NCBI GenBank assembly: GCA_015066175.1
Contig: SVOW01000007.1
Span: 62,001 to 126,000, forward strand
Direction: 5' to 3'
Length of the DNA: 64,000 bases
DNA from: Oscillospiraceae bacterium
GTDB taxonomy: Bacteria > Bacillota > Clostridia > Oscillospirales > Acutalibacteraceae
Shown: one piece after another, positions 25,105-33,577 of the stretch
Layout: each line of letters opens with the position of its first letter
Numbering within the stretch: the stretch's first letter is position 1
The notes under the pieces: model-generated
What the model saw: only the letters and a program-made list of their open reading frames with translations
Databases searched by the model: none
What the model was told of the DNA's origin: nothing
Position numbers and translations under genes: made by a program

Positions 25105-26313
25105 ATGTTAAAATTCGCGTTTAAAAATATGGCGATCAAAAGGGTACAGATCATTCTGATCGTCCTCTCTATCGTTATCTCCGCAGGCATCGGCGTTCTT
25201 GCCTTTAACGTAGCAACTCAAGTTGACGAAGGTATAACCTCGGGTGCACAGTATTATTCTGCTATCGTCGGTCCTGCCGGAAGCAACACGCAGCTCGCTA
25301 TGAATACTATGTATTTTACCGACTCTCCCGTAGGAACGATTCCATATTCGGTTGTATCTTCATTGCAGCAGGATCAGCGAGTTGATTCCGTTATTCCTTT
25401 TGCGATGGCAGATAATTATAACGGCTATAACGTAGTCGGAACAACCACTGATTATCTGAAAAACAAGTCGGTTGCAAAGGGTGAAATGTTTACTTCGACC
25501 GAAACGATGCAAGCCGTAGTCGGTTCCAATATCGCAAAGTACTGTGATCTTGAGGTTGGAGATTTAATTTATACCAGCCATTCAGCAAGCGGTACGGATA
25601 CGCATACCCAAGGAATCACCATCGTTGGTATCCTTGAAGAAAGCCATTCTTCCTTTGATAACGTCGTATTTACTCAAATCAAGACCCTTTGGGATATGCA
25701 CGATCACGGAGAGGAACACGGTGAGCACGAAGAAGGCGAGGAGCATCAGCATACCCACGGTACAGTCTGTGCTATACTTATAAATACGAAGAATCCCGGA
25801 TATGCCATGCAGCTGGTTCAGGAATACGATGGCAAGATTATTACCACCGAGGACGGCGACAATTACACCCTTCAGGCAATCGAGCCTATGAGTATCGTTC
25901 GTGATGTCCTAAATGACGCTGACGACACGAAATATATCGTGTTTGTGCTCTGCGCCGTTATTCTCATTATGAACATTATGATCATCTCGATCATCACACT
26001 TCTTAATATGTACCACTCTGCAAAGGAAATATCTCTGATGCGTCTTATCGGAATCAGTATGAAGAAGATCAATCTTCTCTATATCATCCAAAACAGCATT
26101 ATGGGACTTGTTTCGGTTCTCCTTGCGTTCGGCATATCAAGAATATGTATGTTGCTTATGAATGGTTACGTTGAGTCTATGGGCGTCGTTCTGAATATGT
26201 CCAAGGTATATCCGATGGAATTCATTATTCTTCTCGCCGTGTTTATCATCAGTGTGCTTCCCACGGTAATTTGGACGTTCTGTATGTCCAGAAAGGATAG
26301 CATTGTGGATTGA
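25105..26313 (+). CDS. FtsX-like ABC permease with a His-rich extracellular loop
   Basis: 402 residues: one N-terminal TM (about 11-33), a large extracytoplasmic domain, then three C-terminal TMs (about 275-300, 325-350 and 370-392), the MacB-type arrangement. A striking His/Glu stretch, HDHGEEHGEHEEGEEHQHTH (about 201-220), sits in the outside domain and should bind zinc or another divalent metal. It partners the ATPase upstream. Such transporters use ATP to drive mechanical work on extracytoplasmic partners; here the partner is likely the next lipoprotein. Confidence 0.85.
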   Translation: MLKFAFKNMAIKRVQIILIVLSIVISAGIGVLAFNVATQVDEGITSGAQYYSAIVGPAGSNTQLAMNTMYFTDSPVGTIPYSVVSSLQQDQRVDSVIPFAMADNYNGYNVVGTTTDYLKNKSVAKGEMFTSTETMQAVVGSNIAKYCDLEVGDLIYTSHSASGTDTHTQGITIVGILEESHSSFDNVVFTQIKTLWDMHDHGEEHGEHEEGEEHQHTHGTVCAILINTKNPGYAMQLVQEYDGKIITTEDGDNYTLQAIEPMSIVRDVLNDADDTKYIVFVLCAVILIMNIMIISIITLLNMYHSAKEISLMRLIGISMKKINLLYIIQNSIMGLVSVLLAFGISRICMLLMNGYVESMGVVLNMSKVYPMEFIILLAVFIISVLPTVIWTFCMSRKDSIVD

Positions 26314-26315
26314 TT

Positions 26316-27293
26316 ATGAAAACGAAAAAGAATCTTATTAAATTTGCGGCAATCTTTCTGTTACTTGCCATTATGACTTCGTCCTTTGTTGCTTGTAAAA
26401 AAGACGATTCCATTGATCCTAACGAAAAAAACGTTACCAAGCTCAGCTTCAAGGCTGCCTCCGGATATGATTATCTAAAATCGCTTGACGGAACGCTCGT
26501 GACCATCAGCGGTTATATGGCGACAAGCTCACCTGTTGATGGCTCGTTTATGTTTTTGATGAACCTACCGTATCAGAGCTGTCCGTTCTGCGTACCGAAC
26601 ACCTCTCAGCTTTCAAATACGATGGAGATATATCCTAAAAAGGGAGAATCTTTCTCTTATACAACTCAGGCAATTCGAGTAGAGGGGACTCTTGAGGTTT
26701 CCGAGAGTGAAGATAAGCCGTTTACCGATATGTACGGCTACGAGTTCTGTTGTAAGATCGTAGACGCCACCTATACCATTATCAAAGCCGAGGATCTTTC
26801 AGAGGATATGGCACTCTGGCAGAAGATCGCCAATACCGACGTAGTGAATGATATCTACAAAATGTATGATTACGTCAACTTCCTGTGTGCTTGGAATACT
26901 TATTTCGTCAATAGCCATACAGACGAAAACGGTGTAACTCAACCGGGATATTTTCTGTATGCAAGCGATGCAGAAAACTTTATCTATAAAGACGGCGCGC
27001 AGTACAATTACGGCTATAAGGAGGGATACTTTGATTCTATCGTAGCCGAGATTGAGGCGGTAGATAAAACAGCGTTCACGGATCTTGTTGCCAATGTTCG
27101 TAAAGCGGAAGCGCTTGCAAACAAGGCTCTCGGTGAGCTTGAAAACAAAAACTACACTTCCGAATACAAATACGTAGAAAAGTTTGGCAAAGAGGATTGG
27201 GTATTCACGCTGAACAAAGGGGAAGAGCTTACTGCTGAGATGCAGAAAATTTATATGGAATTTTCCAATTGGCTCGGAAGCTGGGAAATGTAA
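26316..27293 (+). CDS. lipoprotein of the metal operon
   Basis: 325 residues. A signal peptide with lipobox TSSFVACKK marks a lipoprotein (Cys near residue 26). The following domain has GYMATSSPVDGSFMFLMN and YQSCPFCVPN (a CxxC) and later YEFCCKIVDATY. This pattern resembles DUF3299-like proteins seen beside zinc-related transporters. A helical C-terminal part (about 160-325) has no recognised motif. The ATG at 26316 suits the signal peptide; TTG at 26310, overlapping the permease stop, is an alternative. Confidence 0.65.
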   Translation: MKTKKNLIKFAAIFLLLAIMTSSFVACKKDDSIDPNEKNVTKLSFKAASGYDYLKSLDGTLVTISGYMATSSPVDGSFMFLMNLPYQSCPFCVPNTSQLSNTMEIYPKKGESFSYTTQAIRVEGTLEVSESEDKPFTDMYGYEFCCKIVDATYTIIKAEDLSEDMALWQKIANTDVVNDIYKMYDYVNFLCAWNTYFVNSHTDENGVTQPGYFLYASDAENFIYKDGAQYNYGYKEGYFDSIVAEIEAVDKTAFTDLVANVRKAEALANKALGELENKNYTSEYKYVEKFGKEDWVFTLNKGEELTAEMQKIYMEFSNWLGSWEM

Positions 27294-27316
27294 TTTGTGA
27301 TAAGGAGTATAAAAGC

Positions 27317-27733
27317 ATGAAAATAGCAGTTGCTTACGAAAACGGACAGATCTTTCAACATTTCGGTCACACGGAGCAGTTCAAGGTCTATGAAATTGAG
27401 GACAATACAATCATATCCTTTAAAGTAATCAATACCAACGGACAGGGTCACGGTGCTTTAGCAGGTCTGTTAAAAACACTCGGAGCAGATGTTCTTATCT
27501 GCGGTGGTATCGGAGGCGGTGCGCAGATGGCACTTGCCGATGCGGGTATCAAGCTCTATGGAGGTGTCAGCGGAGCTTGCGACGCAGCAGTCGAGGCGTT
27601 TCTTGCGCACAATCTCGGCTATAACCCCAACGTCAAGTGCGATCACCATGACAACGAGCACAGTGATGGGGGGCATAATTGTAAAGATCACGGTTGCTAC
27701 ACGCACAACTGCGGCGGTCATTGTGGCCATTAA
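27317..27733 (+). CDS. NifX/NifB-like (dinitrogenase cofactor family) protein with His/Cys-rich tail
   Basis: 138 residues. The first ~105 form the NifX/NafY-type fold (KIAVAYENGQIFQHFGHTEQF, then LICGGIGGGAQMALADAGI and GVSGACDAAVEAFL). The last ~30 residues are dominated by His and Cys (CDHHDNEH, HNCKDHGCYTHNCGGHCGH), a metal-binding tail. Stand-alone members occur in non-nitrogen-fixers and are often linked to DUF134 regulators. ATAAGGAG fixes the start at 27317. No other nif genes are here, so a nitrogenase role is unlikely. Confidence 0.85.
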   Translation: MKIAVAYENGQIFQHFGHTEQFKVYEIEDNTIISFKVINTNGQGHGALAGLLKTLGADVLICGGIGGGAQMALADAGIKLYGGVSGACDAAVEAFLAHNLGYNPNVKCDHHDNEHSDGGHNCKDHGCYTHNCGGHCGH

Positions 27734-28021
27734 ATAAACAAGTCGTCAAGACAATGCACAATTGCTACTTTCGGTAGTTCATTGTATCAACGAGTGTGTT
27801 ATTACACAACGGGTAGTGACAGGACTCTAACCCTCATTTTCGGTCGATTTTTCCGCTAATGATTGTTATTTTGTATCAAATATGGTAGTTGTTCTTGTCC
27901 TCTTAAAAATGGCTATCGTTAAACAACCGCAAATCGTTAAAAGGCTGATAAATACTGGGAAAATCAATTTGCAACGCTCAGCGTGGTAGCGTTGCATTGC
28001 ATCAAAATACCACTGTATTTT
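27734..28021. other. gene-free segment with hairpins after the metal operon
   Basis: No credible ORF. It contains a 9-bp hairpin TGCAACGCT/AGCGTTGCA (27970-27978 with 27988-27996), the same stem as in the interspersed repeat, and repeated ATCGTTAAA motifs also found near 10034, 23370 and 23541. Confidence 0.5.
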
Positions 28022-28175
28022 CAAATCAGATACCGCTGTTGATACAATAGTACCGACAGCGGTATCGTTGTTTTACTGCAAAAAGCCTTATAACATAGCC
28101 ATATATAAAATTAAGCGTTGCATTTGGGAAATCACTACTCCCTCCTGCAACGCTTTTTATTGTTTATTTGGTTGA
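28022..28175 (+). repeat. structured interspersed repeat, copy B
   Basis: Nearly the same as copy A: ATACCGCTGTTGATACAAT, AGCGGTATCGTTGTTTTA, CTTATAACATAGCCAT and GCGTTGCATTTGGGAA blocks are shared. Both hairpins are conserved. It abuts the stop codon of the alarmone synthetase gene. Confidence 0.75.
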
Positions 28176-28958
28176 TTATTCGGGAAATCCGTCCTGATTC
28201 CGTTCTTTTTTCATGCGTCGGAAATAGGAACTCATTTCATCAGCCAGACCGGAAAGTCTGTTTAAAAGGCCGGAGTAATCACGTAACATTTCATCATCCA
28301 TCGTTTCTTTGTAAACAATATCGTGGTCTACTTCACTCCAACCTTCCTCAAAGAGTGTTCTGCCCTGAATCTCAACATAATATCCTTTGTATTTCACAAT
28401 GTAGTGAAGAGAACGGTAAATACCGTCCGTTATAATTTCAATCTCACTGCCGTCATATATTTTGCTGTCGCCCGGTCGCTTATAAGCCTTTGGAAGTTCC
28501 GCGATATAATAGTGATTCGGATCTTCATCAAAATCATTCAGACGGTCAACAACATATTGTTCAGGGTTATTTTCAAACCGACTTACAATATATCGGTGAA
28601 AATGAATCCAGTCTTCACGATAAAGGAAAAACACACGAATTCCTATGAGATCAGTAACGTATTTGTGGAAATTTGTGTGATCCAGATGTTTGAACTTTTC
28701 AGGATTTTCTTTCCTTTTACGAATAATTTTTTCCAGAAGATTTTCAGTTTTTTTAGTTCGGTAACGATAAGAGTGAATCCCTGCGTGTTCTATGTCATAC
28801 AGATACTCATCAATAAAAGACTTGCCAAGTTCACGCATAGTACTTTCAATCTTTCGGTATTCTGCCTCAATCAGTAAAAGTTCTTCCCATGAAATATCAG
28901 CCTGCTTCAAATCATTATCAGTAAAACCATATTCGTCAAAAAAGACTTGCTTGTCCAT
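28176..28958 (-). CDS. small alarmone synthetase (RelA/SpoT synthetase domain)
   Basis: 260 residues with a single (p)ppGpp synthetase domain and no hydrolase, TGS or ACT domain. Motifs: SYRYRTKKTENLLEKI near 63-78, DLIGIR (catalytic Asp103), YRSLHY (181-186), EIQGRT (Glu196) and EVDHDIVYK (209-217). Key residues for pyrophosphate transfer are present. The ATG overlaps the pbuX stop (TGATG), so it is translated with the xanthine salvage genes, an operon linking alarmone synthesis to purine uptake. Its extended ends differ from RelP/RelQ. Confidence 0.82.
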   Translation of the reverse strand: MDKQVFFDEYGFTDNDLKQADISWEELLLIEAEYRKIESTMRELGKSFIDEYLYDIEHAGIHSYRYRTKKTENLLEKIIRKRKENPEKFKHLDHTNFHKYVTDLIGIRVFFLYREDWIHFHRYIVSRFENNPEQYVVDRLNDFDEDPNHYYIAELPKAYKRPGDSKIYDGSEIEIITDGIYRSLHYIVKYKGYYVEIQGRTLFEEGWSEVDHDIVYKETMDDEMLRDYSGLLNRLSGLADEMSSYFRRMKKERNQDGFPE

Positions 28959-30283
28959 CAGGATTCACCTTTCTTCGGCATAATCAGATTCATAATAATC
29001 GCCGCCAGGAAAACAACCGCAACACAGTTTTCAGCAAAGATTGTACGGATAATGTCAGGGAATATGTTAAACATTTCGGGAACCTGAGTAAATCCCAGAC
29101 CGATACTCAAAGACAATGCGGCAATAGTAATATTACGCTGTGTAAAACCGCAAGAGCCAATCATCTGCAAACCGGAAATGACAATATTACCAAACATCAT
29201 AATTGTACATCCACCCAAAACCGCCTCAGGTAATGTAGCAAGAATTGCGCCGAAAGCCGGGAATATACCGGCAAGAATCAGAATACCTGCACCAATGGCA
29301 ATGGTGATACGATTGATAACTTTGGTCATAGCCAAAAGGCCGACATTCTGGCTGAAAGAGGTAATGGGCATACAACCGAAACACGCCGACAAAGAACTGA
29401 TAAGACCATCGCAAGCAAGACTGCCTGAAATTTCCTTTTCAGTGGCCTCACGTTTTAAAATAGTGTTGGTCATTGCAGATGTATCTCCGATAGTTTCGGT
29501 AGCAGATACCAGGAAAATCATAGTTACAGAAACAATCGCACTGAGATTGAATACGGGTTTATAGGGCATAATTTTCGGAAAAGAAACAACCGCAATATTC
29601 TCAAGAGCAGAAAAATCCACCTTACCCATGCATATAGCCACAATGTAACCAACGACAAGACCAAAAAGAACTGATAGCTGCTTCAGATGTCCTTTTGCTA
29701 AAATGTTAAACACAATACAGCAGACCAATGTAACAGAACCGAGAATCCAGTTTTCGGCACTTCCGAAATCAGCAGAGCCGGCACCGCCTGCAAAAGAATT
29801 AGCACCTACGCTCAACAAACTGAATCCGATAGCAGTAACAACACAAGCAGAAACAATGGGAGAGATAATCTTACGCCAATATTTTGCAAACAATCCGAGC
29901 AAACCTTCAATAATACCACCCACAATGACAGCACCTATAACGGCTTCATATCCCCATTGAGGGCCGATATAACAGAACACAGAAACAAAGGTAAAGCTGA
30001 TACCCATAACAATCGGTAGCCTTGCACCCAATTTCCAGACCGAAAACAACTGAACAAGTGTACCGATACCTGCCATAATCATTGCAGTCTGTATCAAAGA
30101 GGCTGTTTCCTGTACACTCAATCCGCTGGCTGCTGTAACAATTATAATAGGCGCAATATTTGCAACAAACATAGCCAACACGTGCTGAAGACCAAAGGGG
30201 ACTGATTTCAGAATCGGCACTTTGCCGTCCAGAGAATAAATATTCTCCATAGAAACCTCAGATTTATTTTTTACCTTTGCCAT
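28958..30283 (-). CDS. pbuX: xanthine permease (NCS2 family)
   Basis: 441 residues with about 14 hydrophobic helices. NCS2 signature segments are SATETIGDTSAM (substrate site) and GGCTIMMFGNI near the C-terminal half, with GSLACDG and CFGCMPITSFSQN between them. It imports xanthine (or uracil/guanine) by proton symport. It follows xpt without a gap (TAAATG), and its AGGAGG lies in the end of xpt. The genomic pair with xpt supports the xanthine assignment. Confidence 0.85.
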   Translation of the reverse strand: MAKVKNKSEVSMENIYSLDGKVPILKSVPFGLQHVLAMFVANIAPIIIVTAASGLSVQETASLIQTAMIMAGIGTLVQLFSVWKLGARLPIVMGISFTFVSVFCYIGPQWGYEAVIGAVIVGGIIEGLLGLFAKYWRKIISPIVSACVVTAIGFSLLSVGANSFAGGAGSADFGSAENWILGSVTLVCCIVFNILAKGHLKQLSVLFGLVVGYIVAICMGKVDFSALENIAVVSFPKIMPYKPVFNLSAIVSVTMIFLVSATETIGDTSAMTNTILKREATEKEISGSLACDGLISSLSACFGCMPITSFSQNVGLLAMTKVINRITIAIGAGILILAGIFPAFGAILATLPEAVLGGCTIMMFGNIVISGLQMIGSCGFTQRNITIAALSLSIGLGFTQVPEMFNIFPDIIRTIFAENCVAVVFLAAIIMNLIMPKKGES

Positions 30284-30874
30284 TTATTTATCCTCCTGAA
30301 CACGGAATGTAATTGTACCGGTTTCAGAGTCCATGGCATCTACAATTGCCAGTGATTCCAGATGATAACCAAGATTACGGATTACGCGACCTCCAACCTG
30401 AAAGCCTTTTTCGATTACAATGCCAAGACCTTCAACTGTTGCACCTGCATTTTCGGCAATGTTTATAAGTCCCTGCAATGCACAACCATTTGCAAGGAAA
30501 TCATCGATAATGAGAATATGATCATCCGAATCCAGAAATCTCTTTGAAACAATAACCTGATTTTTGTTTTTATGTGTAAAAGACTCAACCTCGGCTACAT
30601 ACATATCTCCATCAATATTAATGGATTTGGATTTTTTTGCAAACACCATCGGAACGCCGAATTCCTTAGCAACGAAAGCAGCAATACCGATGCCTGATGC
30701 TTCAATAGTGAGTACTTTAGTAACTTTTTTATCTGCAAAACGGCGTTTGAACTCCCGACCGATTTCTTCCATCAGGCAAATATCCATCTGATGGTTAAGA
30801 AAACTGTCCACCTTTAAAACATTACCGGGTTTTACAATTCCGTCTTTTATAATTCTCTCTTCTAAAAAATTCAC
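30284..30874 (-). CDS. xpt: xanthine phosphoribosyltransferase
   Basis: 196 residues: [10 protein letters not shown] at the start, [10 protein letters not shown], and the PRPP-binding motif [15 protein letters not shown] near 123-137. It converts xanthine and PRPP to XMP. The GTG at 30874 has AGGAGG 8 nt upstream and gives the usual Xpt N-terminus; the longer GTG at 30883 would overlap that site. First gene of an xpt-pbuX-alarmone synthetase operon. Confidence 0.9.
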   Translation of the reverse strand: MNFLEERIIKDGIVKPGNVLKVDSFLNHQMDICLMEEIGREFKRRFADKKVTKVLTIEASGIGIAAFVAKEFGVPMVFAKKSKSINIDGDMYVAEVESFTHKNKNQVIVSKRFLDSDDHILIIDDFLANGCALQGLINIAENAGATVEGLGIVIEKGFQVGGRVIRNLGYHLESLAIVDAMDSETGTITFRVQEDK

Positions 30875-30900
30875 AGAGAACACCTCCTGATTTTCTACTA

Positions 30901-30944
30901 ATTATAACACAATTCTCCATATTTGTCATTTGCAATTTGACAAA
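30901..30944 (-). promoter_or_regulatory. xpt promoter with overlapping inverted repeat
   Basis: Minus strand: ATGACA (30924-30929), 17-nt spacer, TATAAT (30901-30906). A perfect inverted repeat TTTGTCA (30922-30928) / TGACAAA (30938-30944) overlaps the -35, as an operator would. I see no purine-riboswitch core in the ~27-nt leader. Confidence 0.6.
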
Positions 30945-31121
30945 AAATCAAATTTTTTACATTTAGTCAGCATCATACTATTATAGAAGTAAAGAGTGCA
31001 GAAAAAATAAGTTGCAACACTACCCTGAAAGTGACGAAATTTTTTACAAGGAAATGAACTTCATAAGCTTTTTATGATTCGCGTCAAACCATTAATGCAA
31101 AATGACTTTACAAAAAAACTA

Positions 31122-31150
31122 TTGATTGCAAAAAAGTAATCAGGTATAAT
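31122..31150 (+). promoter_or_regulatory. promoter of the HEPN-like/pseudokinase gene
   Basis: TTGATT (31122-31127), 17-nt spacer, TATAAT (31145-31150). The rest of 30945-31121 is gene-free and holds a degenerate piece of the type 2 repeat near 31014-31050. Confidence 0.6.
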
Positions 31151-31203
31151 ATTGAAGTAGTGACAGATATTTGAAGAAAGCTCAACACGGCGGTGTAAAA
31201 ACT

Positions 31204-32580
31204 ATGGAAATTAAAATTACTGATAATTTAAGCATTTCTTACGGAAATTTCGGATTTATTCTTGAAAAGTCGGGGCACGAAAAACTTCAGAACAGATGTA
31301 TAACTCTTGAACGCTATTTGAAAAGTGACTACGATTCGTTCGCTATCAATTACAGATTAGTTCTTGAAGAGTTTGCCATAAGCGAGGAAGTCAGAAAACG
31401 CATAATAAATTCAGGTATGCGTTTTAACGAGCAGACAACCCGTGACAGAATTACTCAGGAAGTAAAACGAAATCAGACGGGATACTCTGACTTACTTATT
31501 GATTTATGCTTAAACAGTGAAAATGCAGATTTAATTGAAAATCTTATGAAAAAGCAAAGAGCATCAACTGACAATTGGGATTCATCCGTATTTAAAGAAG
31601 AACTCCAAAAGTACATACGAATGATGTTCCGCTTTGCCAGTAAAAATGCGCATTCAGGTGAAAAATCTTCTGATTTGATACCAACTAATGATGTTTGCCG
31701 CGATTATTTCCGCAAGCTGTTTTATTTGCTTTGTGCATATTACGGTCACTCCGCTAAATTTGACGGAAGTCTGCTTCCTTTCGGTGATTATTATCCGATA
31801 CCAAAATCACAACGAGAGCAGCTGGGGATAATACTCGAAAACAAAAAGCAGATATATGTCAAGCAAGGGGAAAAATCATTAGAATTTTATCTGTTTGTTC
31901 CGGCAGATGAACATCTCGCTGATGCGCAGAAGCGCGACATTGAAACTGTTCATAAGTTATGGATGGATAACATTGATTCACCGCAGAATATCGTAAATCA
32001 TCCTACTTTTATTTCAAATAAGAACAACAAAGATTACCGCTACTGGGTGTATCCGTTACCCACTATTCCCCATAGTATGACTGATGAATATCTTAAACAT
32101 CTCAGCTATGACGAAAAAATGGAAATTATACGCGGTATTGTCCGCGGAGTTGCGTCTATGCATCACGCTGAACCGCCGTTTTATCACAGAAGCCTGTCTA
32201 CGGCAGCCTTTCTTATATGTAAAATACGCAATCGCTTAAAACCGTTATTAATCAACTTTGACTGTGTAAAAGATACGGATGAATTTGCCGAATATACCGT
32301 TTTCTACGCAGTAAGCGATAAATTATCTGAGGAAGAACTTCGGGAAGCTTTTGCACCGGAGCTTTATTCTGAAGAACTGGATTCCGATAAAATCGACTGG
32401 GCAAAGGTTGATATATATGCCCTTGGTAAAATGATTGTAAAAATCTTTACAAATTCATATGATGTATCAACGGAAAATCTTGAAAATATTGGTAAAGAAC
32501 AGTCTGAAATGATTATATCGATGTGCAATGAAGATTTTTCGTGTCGTCCGGATATAAATGAAGTTCTGCGAGTTTTTTAA
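31204..32580 (+). CDS. HEPN/DUF4145-like N-terminus fused to a protein-kinase-like (pseudokinase) domain
   Basis: 458 residues. The first ~180 are helical, with LERYLKSDYDSFAINYRLVLEEF and RFASKNAHSG (143-152), which resemble DUF4145/HEPN-type domains. Residues about 190-458 keep a kinase C-lobe outline: YHRSLSTAAF at the catalytic loop (327-336), INFDC at the DFG place (350-354), APEL (384-387) and DIYALG (403-408). The catalytic Asp of HRD is Ser and the Lys/Asn are absent, so it is probably inactive. The ATG at 31204 is preferred to TTG 31171. It is convergent with the small-gene cluster. Confidence 0.6.
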   Translation: MEIKITDNLSISYGNFGFILEKSGHEKLQNRCITLERYLKSDYDSFAINYRLVLEEFAISEEVRKRIINSGMRFNEQTTRDRITQEVKRNQTGYSDLLIDLCLNSENADLIENLMKKQRASTDNWDSSVFKEELQKYIRMMFRFASKNAHSGEKSSDLIPTNDVCRDYFRKLFYLLCAYYGHSAKFDGSLLPFGDYYPIPKSQREQLGIILENKKQIYVKQGEKSLEFYLFVPADEHLADAQKRDIETVHKLWMDNIDSPQNIVNHPTFISNKNNKDYRYWVYPLPTIPHSMTDEYLKHLSYDEKMEIIRGIVRGVASMHHAEPPFYHRSLSTAAFLICKIRNRLKPLLINFDCVKDTDEFAEYTVFYAVSDKLSEEELREAFAPELYSEELDSDKIDWAKVDIYALGKMIVKIFTNSYDVSTENLENIGKEQSEMIISMCNEDFSCRPDINEVLRVF

Positions 32581-32600
32581 ACTTCGCAGAACTTTTCTTT
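32561..32600 (+). terminator. terminator overlapping the end of the pseudokinase gene
   Basis: AAGTTCTGCGA (32561-32571) pairs with TCGCAGAACTT (32584-32594), followed by TTCTTTTT. The left arm encodes the last codons of the gene. Confidence 0.75.
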
Positions 32601-32626
32601 TTGAAGAGAATGATTCTCTTCGGAGA

Positions 32627-32803
32627 TCAGCTTGTTTTTCTGTTCCTGCGAATCATTATAATTCGCACTTTACACTGCGGACAGATTGTGTTGTTCAGAG
32701 GTATATCATATCCGCAGCAAGGGCAGAGGATGCTGTCTGTTGCATGACAACATCCTGTTATCAGTGTGCCGCTGTCGAGGTTATTTCCTGTGTTACTTTT
32801 CAG
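32627..32803 (-). CDS. tiny zinc-ribbon protein (58 aa)
   Basis: Two CxxC knuckles, CPCCGYDIP (27-30) and CPQC (41-44), then a basic tail (RIIMIRRNRKTS). The frame has no ATG; a consensus GGAGGTGAT lies 8 nt before CTG at 32803, which I take as the start. GTG slightly upstream is an alternative. Last of six tiny co-oriented genes. Role unknown. Confidence 0.5.
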   Translation of the reverse strand: MKSNTGNNLDSGTLITGCCHATDSILCPCCGYDIPLNNTICPQCKVRIIMIRRNRKTS

Positions 32804-32832
32804 ATTTATCACCTCCGCTGTTGTATGGCTCT

Positions 32833-33015
32833 TTAAGAGCGTTTTTGTCCTGCGTCGCTGCGCTTTTTGCGCCACTGACCGTTGTTTCTTCGGCTGCGGT
32901 TCTGCCCTGCGGTCGGGCCTGTTTTTACAACAGGTCCGTGTGTCTGACTGGGACTTGCGTTTGTTTCGTGGCTCAGAATTTCTGAAGCCAGTGAGAAAAT
33001 GTCGGTCTTTTTCAT
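32833..33015 (-). CDS. tiny basic protein (60 aa)
   Basis: Starts MKKTDIFSLASEILSHE and continues as a disordered Ser/Gly/Arg/Lys-rich tail (QNRSRRNNGQWRKKR). GAAAGGAAAG precedes the ATG at 33015. Compositionally it is a nucleic-acid- or membrane-binding basic peptide. No family is recognised. It lies between the hydrophobic peptide genes and the zinc ribbon. Confidence 0.5.
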   Translation of the reverse strand: MKKTDIFSLASEILSHETNASPSQTHGPVVKTGPTAGQNRSRRNNGQWRKKRSDAGQKRS

Positions 33016-33050
33016 TATTATCTTTCCTTTCTTTTCCTTGGTTAGCACGG

Positions 33051-33314
33051 TTACTCATTTGAACCGTGCTTTTTGTCGTAGATGGTTTCTGCTGTTCCTG
33101 CGGCTGCACCGACTCCTCCGCCGACGATGGTGCCGATAGCACCTGCTGACGCTCCGCCTGCCGCTGCTGATGCGCCTGCGATAGCGCACAGGACAGGAAC
33201 AGATGCCGGTCCGAGTGCAACAGTTGCACCTGCTGCGAGTATGGTGCCGATGGCACCGCCGATGATTCCGCCGAGGGTTGCACCCTCTGTTGCTCTGCAA
33301 AAAATCTTTTCCAT
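33051..33314 (-). CDS. Gly/Ala-rich hydrophobic peptide (87 aa), paralogue 3
   Basis: MEKIFCRATEGATLGG, then a long Gly/Ala/Ile stretch with many small-xxx-small motifs (GGIIGGAIGTILAAGA, AGAIGTIVGGGVGAAAG). The pattern suits membrane insertion and oligomerisation, as in bacteriocins, holins or pore-forming peptides. AAGGAGAAATTACT precedes the ATG, almost identical to the leaders of the next two genes. The opening and the GAIGTIL block relate it to 33365-33523. Confidence 0.6.
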   Translation of the reverse strand: MEKIFCRATEGATLGGIIGGAIGTILAAGATVALGPASVPVLCAIAGASAAAGGASAGAIGTIVGGGVGAAAGTAETIYDKKHGSNE

Positions 33315-33364
33315 AGTAATTTCTCCTTTTTAGTTCATTTGTTTTGGTTTGTGTCAGGTATTGT

Positions 33365-33523
33365 TTACTTTGTGCTGTTGGTTCCGGCTAAGCCTGCTCT
33401 TGCGCCGATGGTTCCCACGGCTGCAGCTGCCTCTGCGACAGCGCACAGGACAGTGCCAATGGCGCCAACGATTATGCTTGCAACGGCTGCACCTTTTGTT
33501 GTCTTATCAAAAAACTTTTTCAT
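33365..33523 (-). CDS. hydrophobic peptide (52 aa), paralogue 2
   Basis: MKKFFDKTTKGAAVASIIVG then AIGTVLCAVAEAAAAVG and a short polar tail. AAAGGAGAAATTAAT precedes the ATG at 33523. It shares GAxGxVLCxVAE with the 30-residue peptide upstream. Too short for usual gene finders. A membrane-active role is inferred from composition. Confidence 0.6.
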   Translation of the reverse strand: MKKFFDKTTKGAAVASIIVGAIGTVLCAVAEAAAAVGTIGARAGLAGTNSTK

Positions 33524-33577
33524 ATTAATTTCTCCTTTTAAGTTCGTTTGTCGTTTTGGACTTTTGTCCGGTCTTGC

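Noticed and set aside
23700-27733. Nitrogen-fixation gene cluster
   Set aside because: The NifX-like protein is the only nif-related gene; the others point to metal transport.
27470-27737. Val/Thr-rich frames over the NifX-like gene
   Set aside because: Shadows of the His/Cys codons of the real gene.
30875-31000. Purine riboswitch before xpt
   Set aside because: The leader from the predicted start is only about 27 nt, and no riboswitch core or paired loops are present.
32627-33283. Long 218-codon minus frame covering several tiny genes
   Set aside because: Only the last ~58 codons (zinc ribbon) look real. The rest is Gln/Ser/Arg-rich sequence antiphase to better ORFs with ribosome sites.
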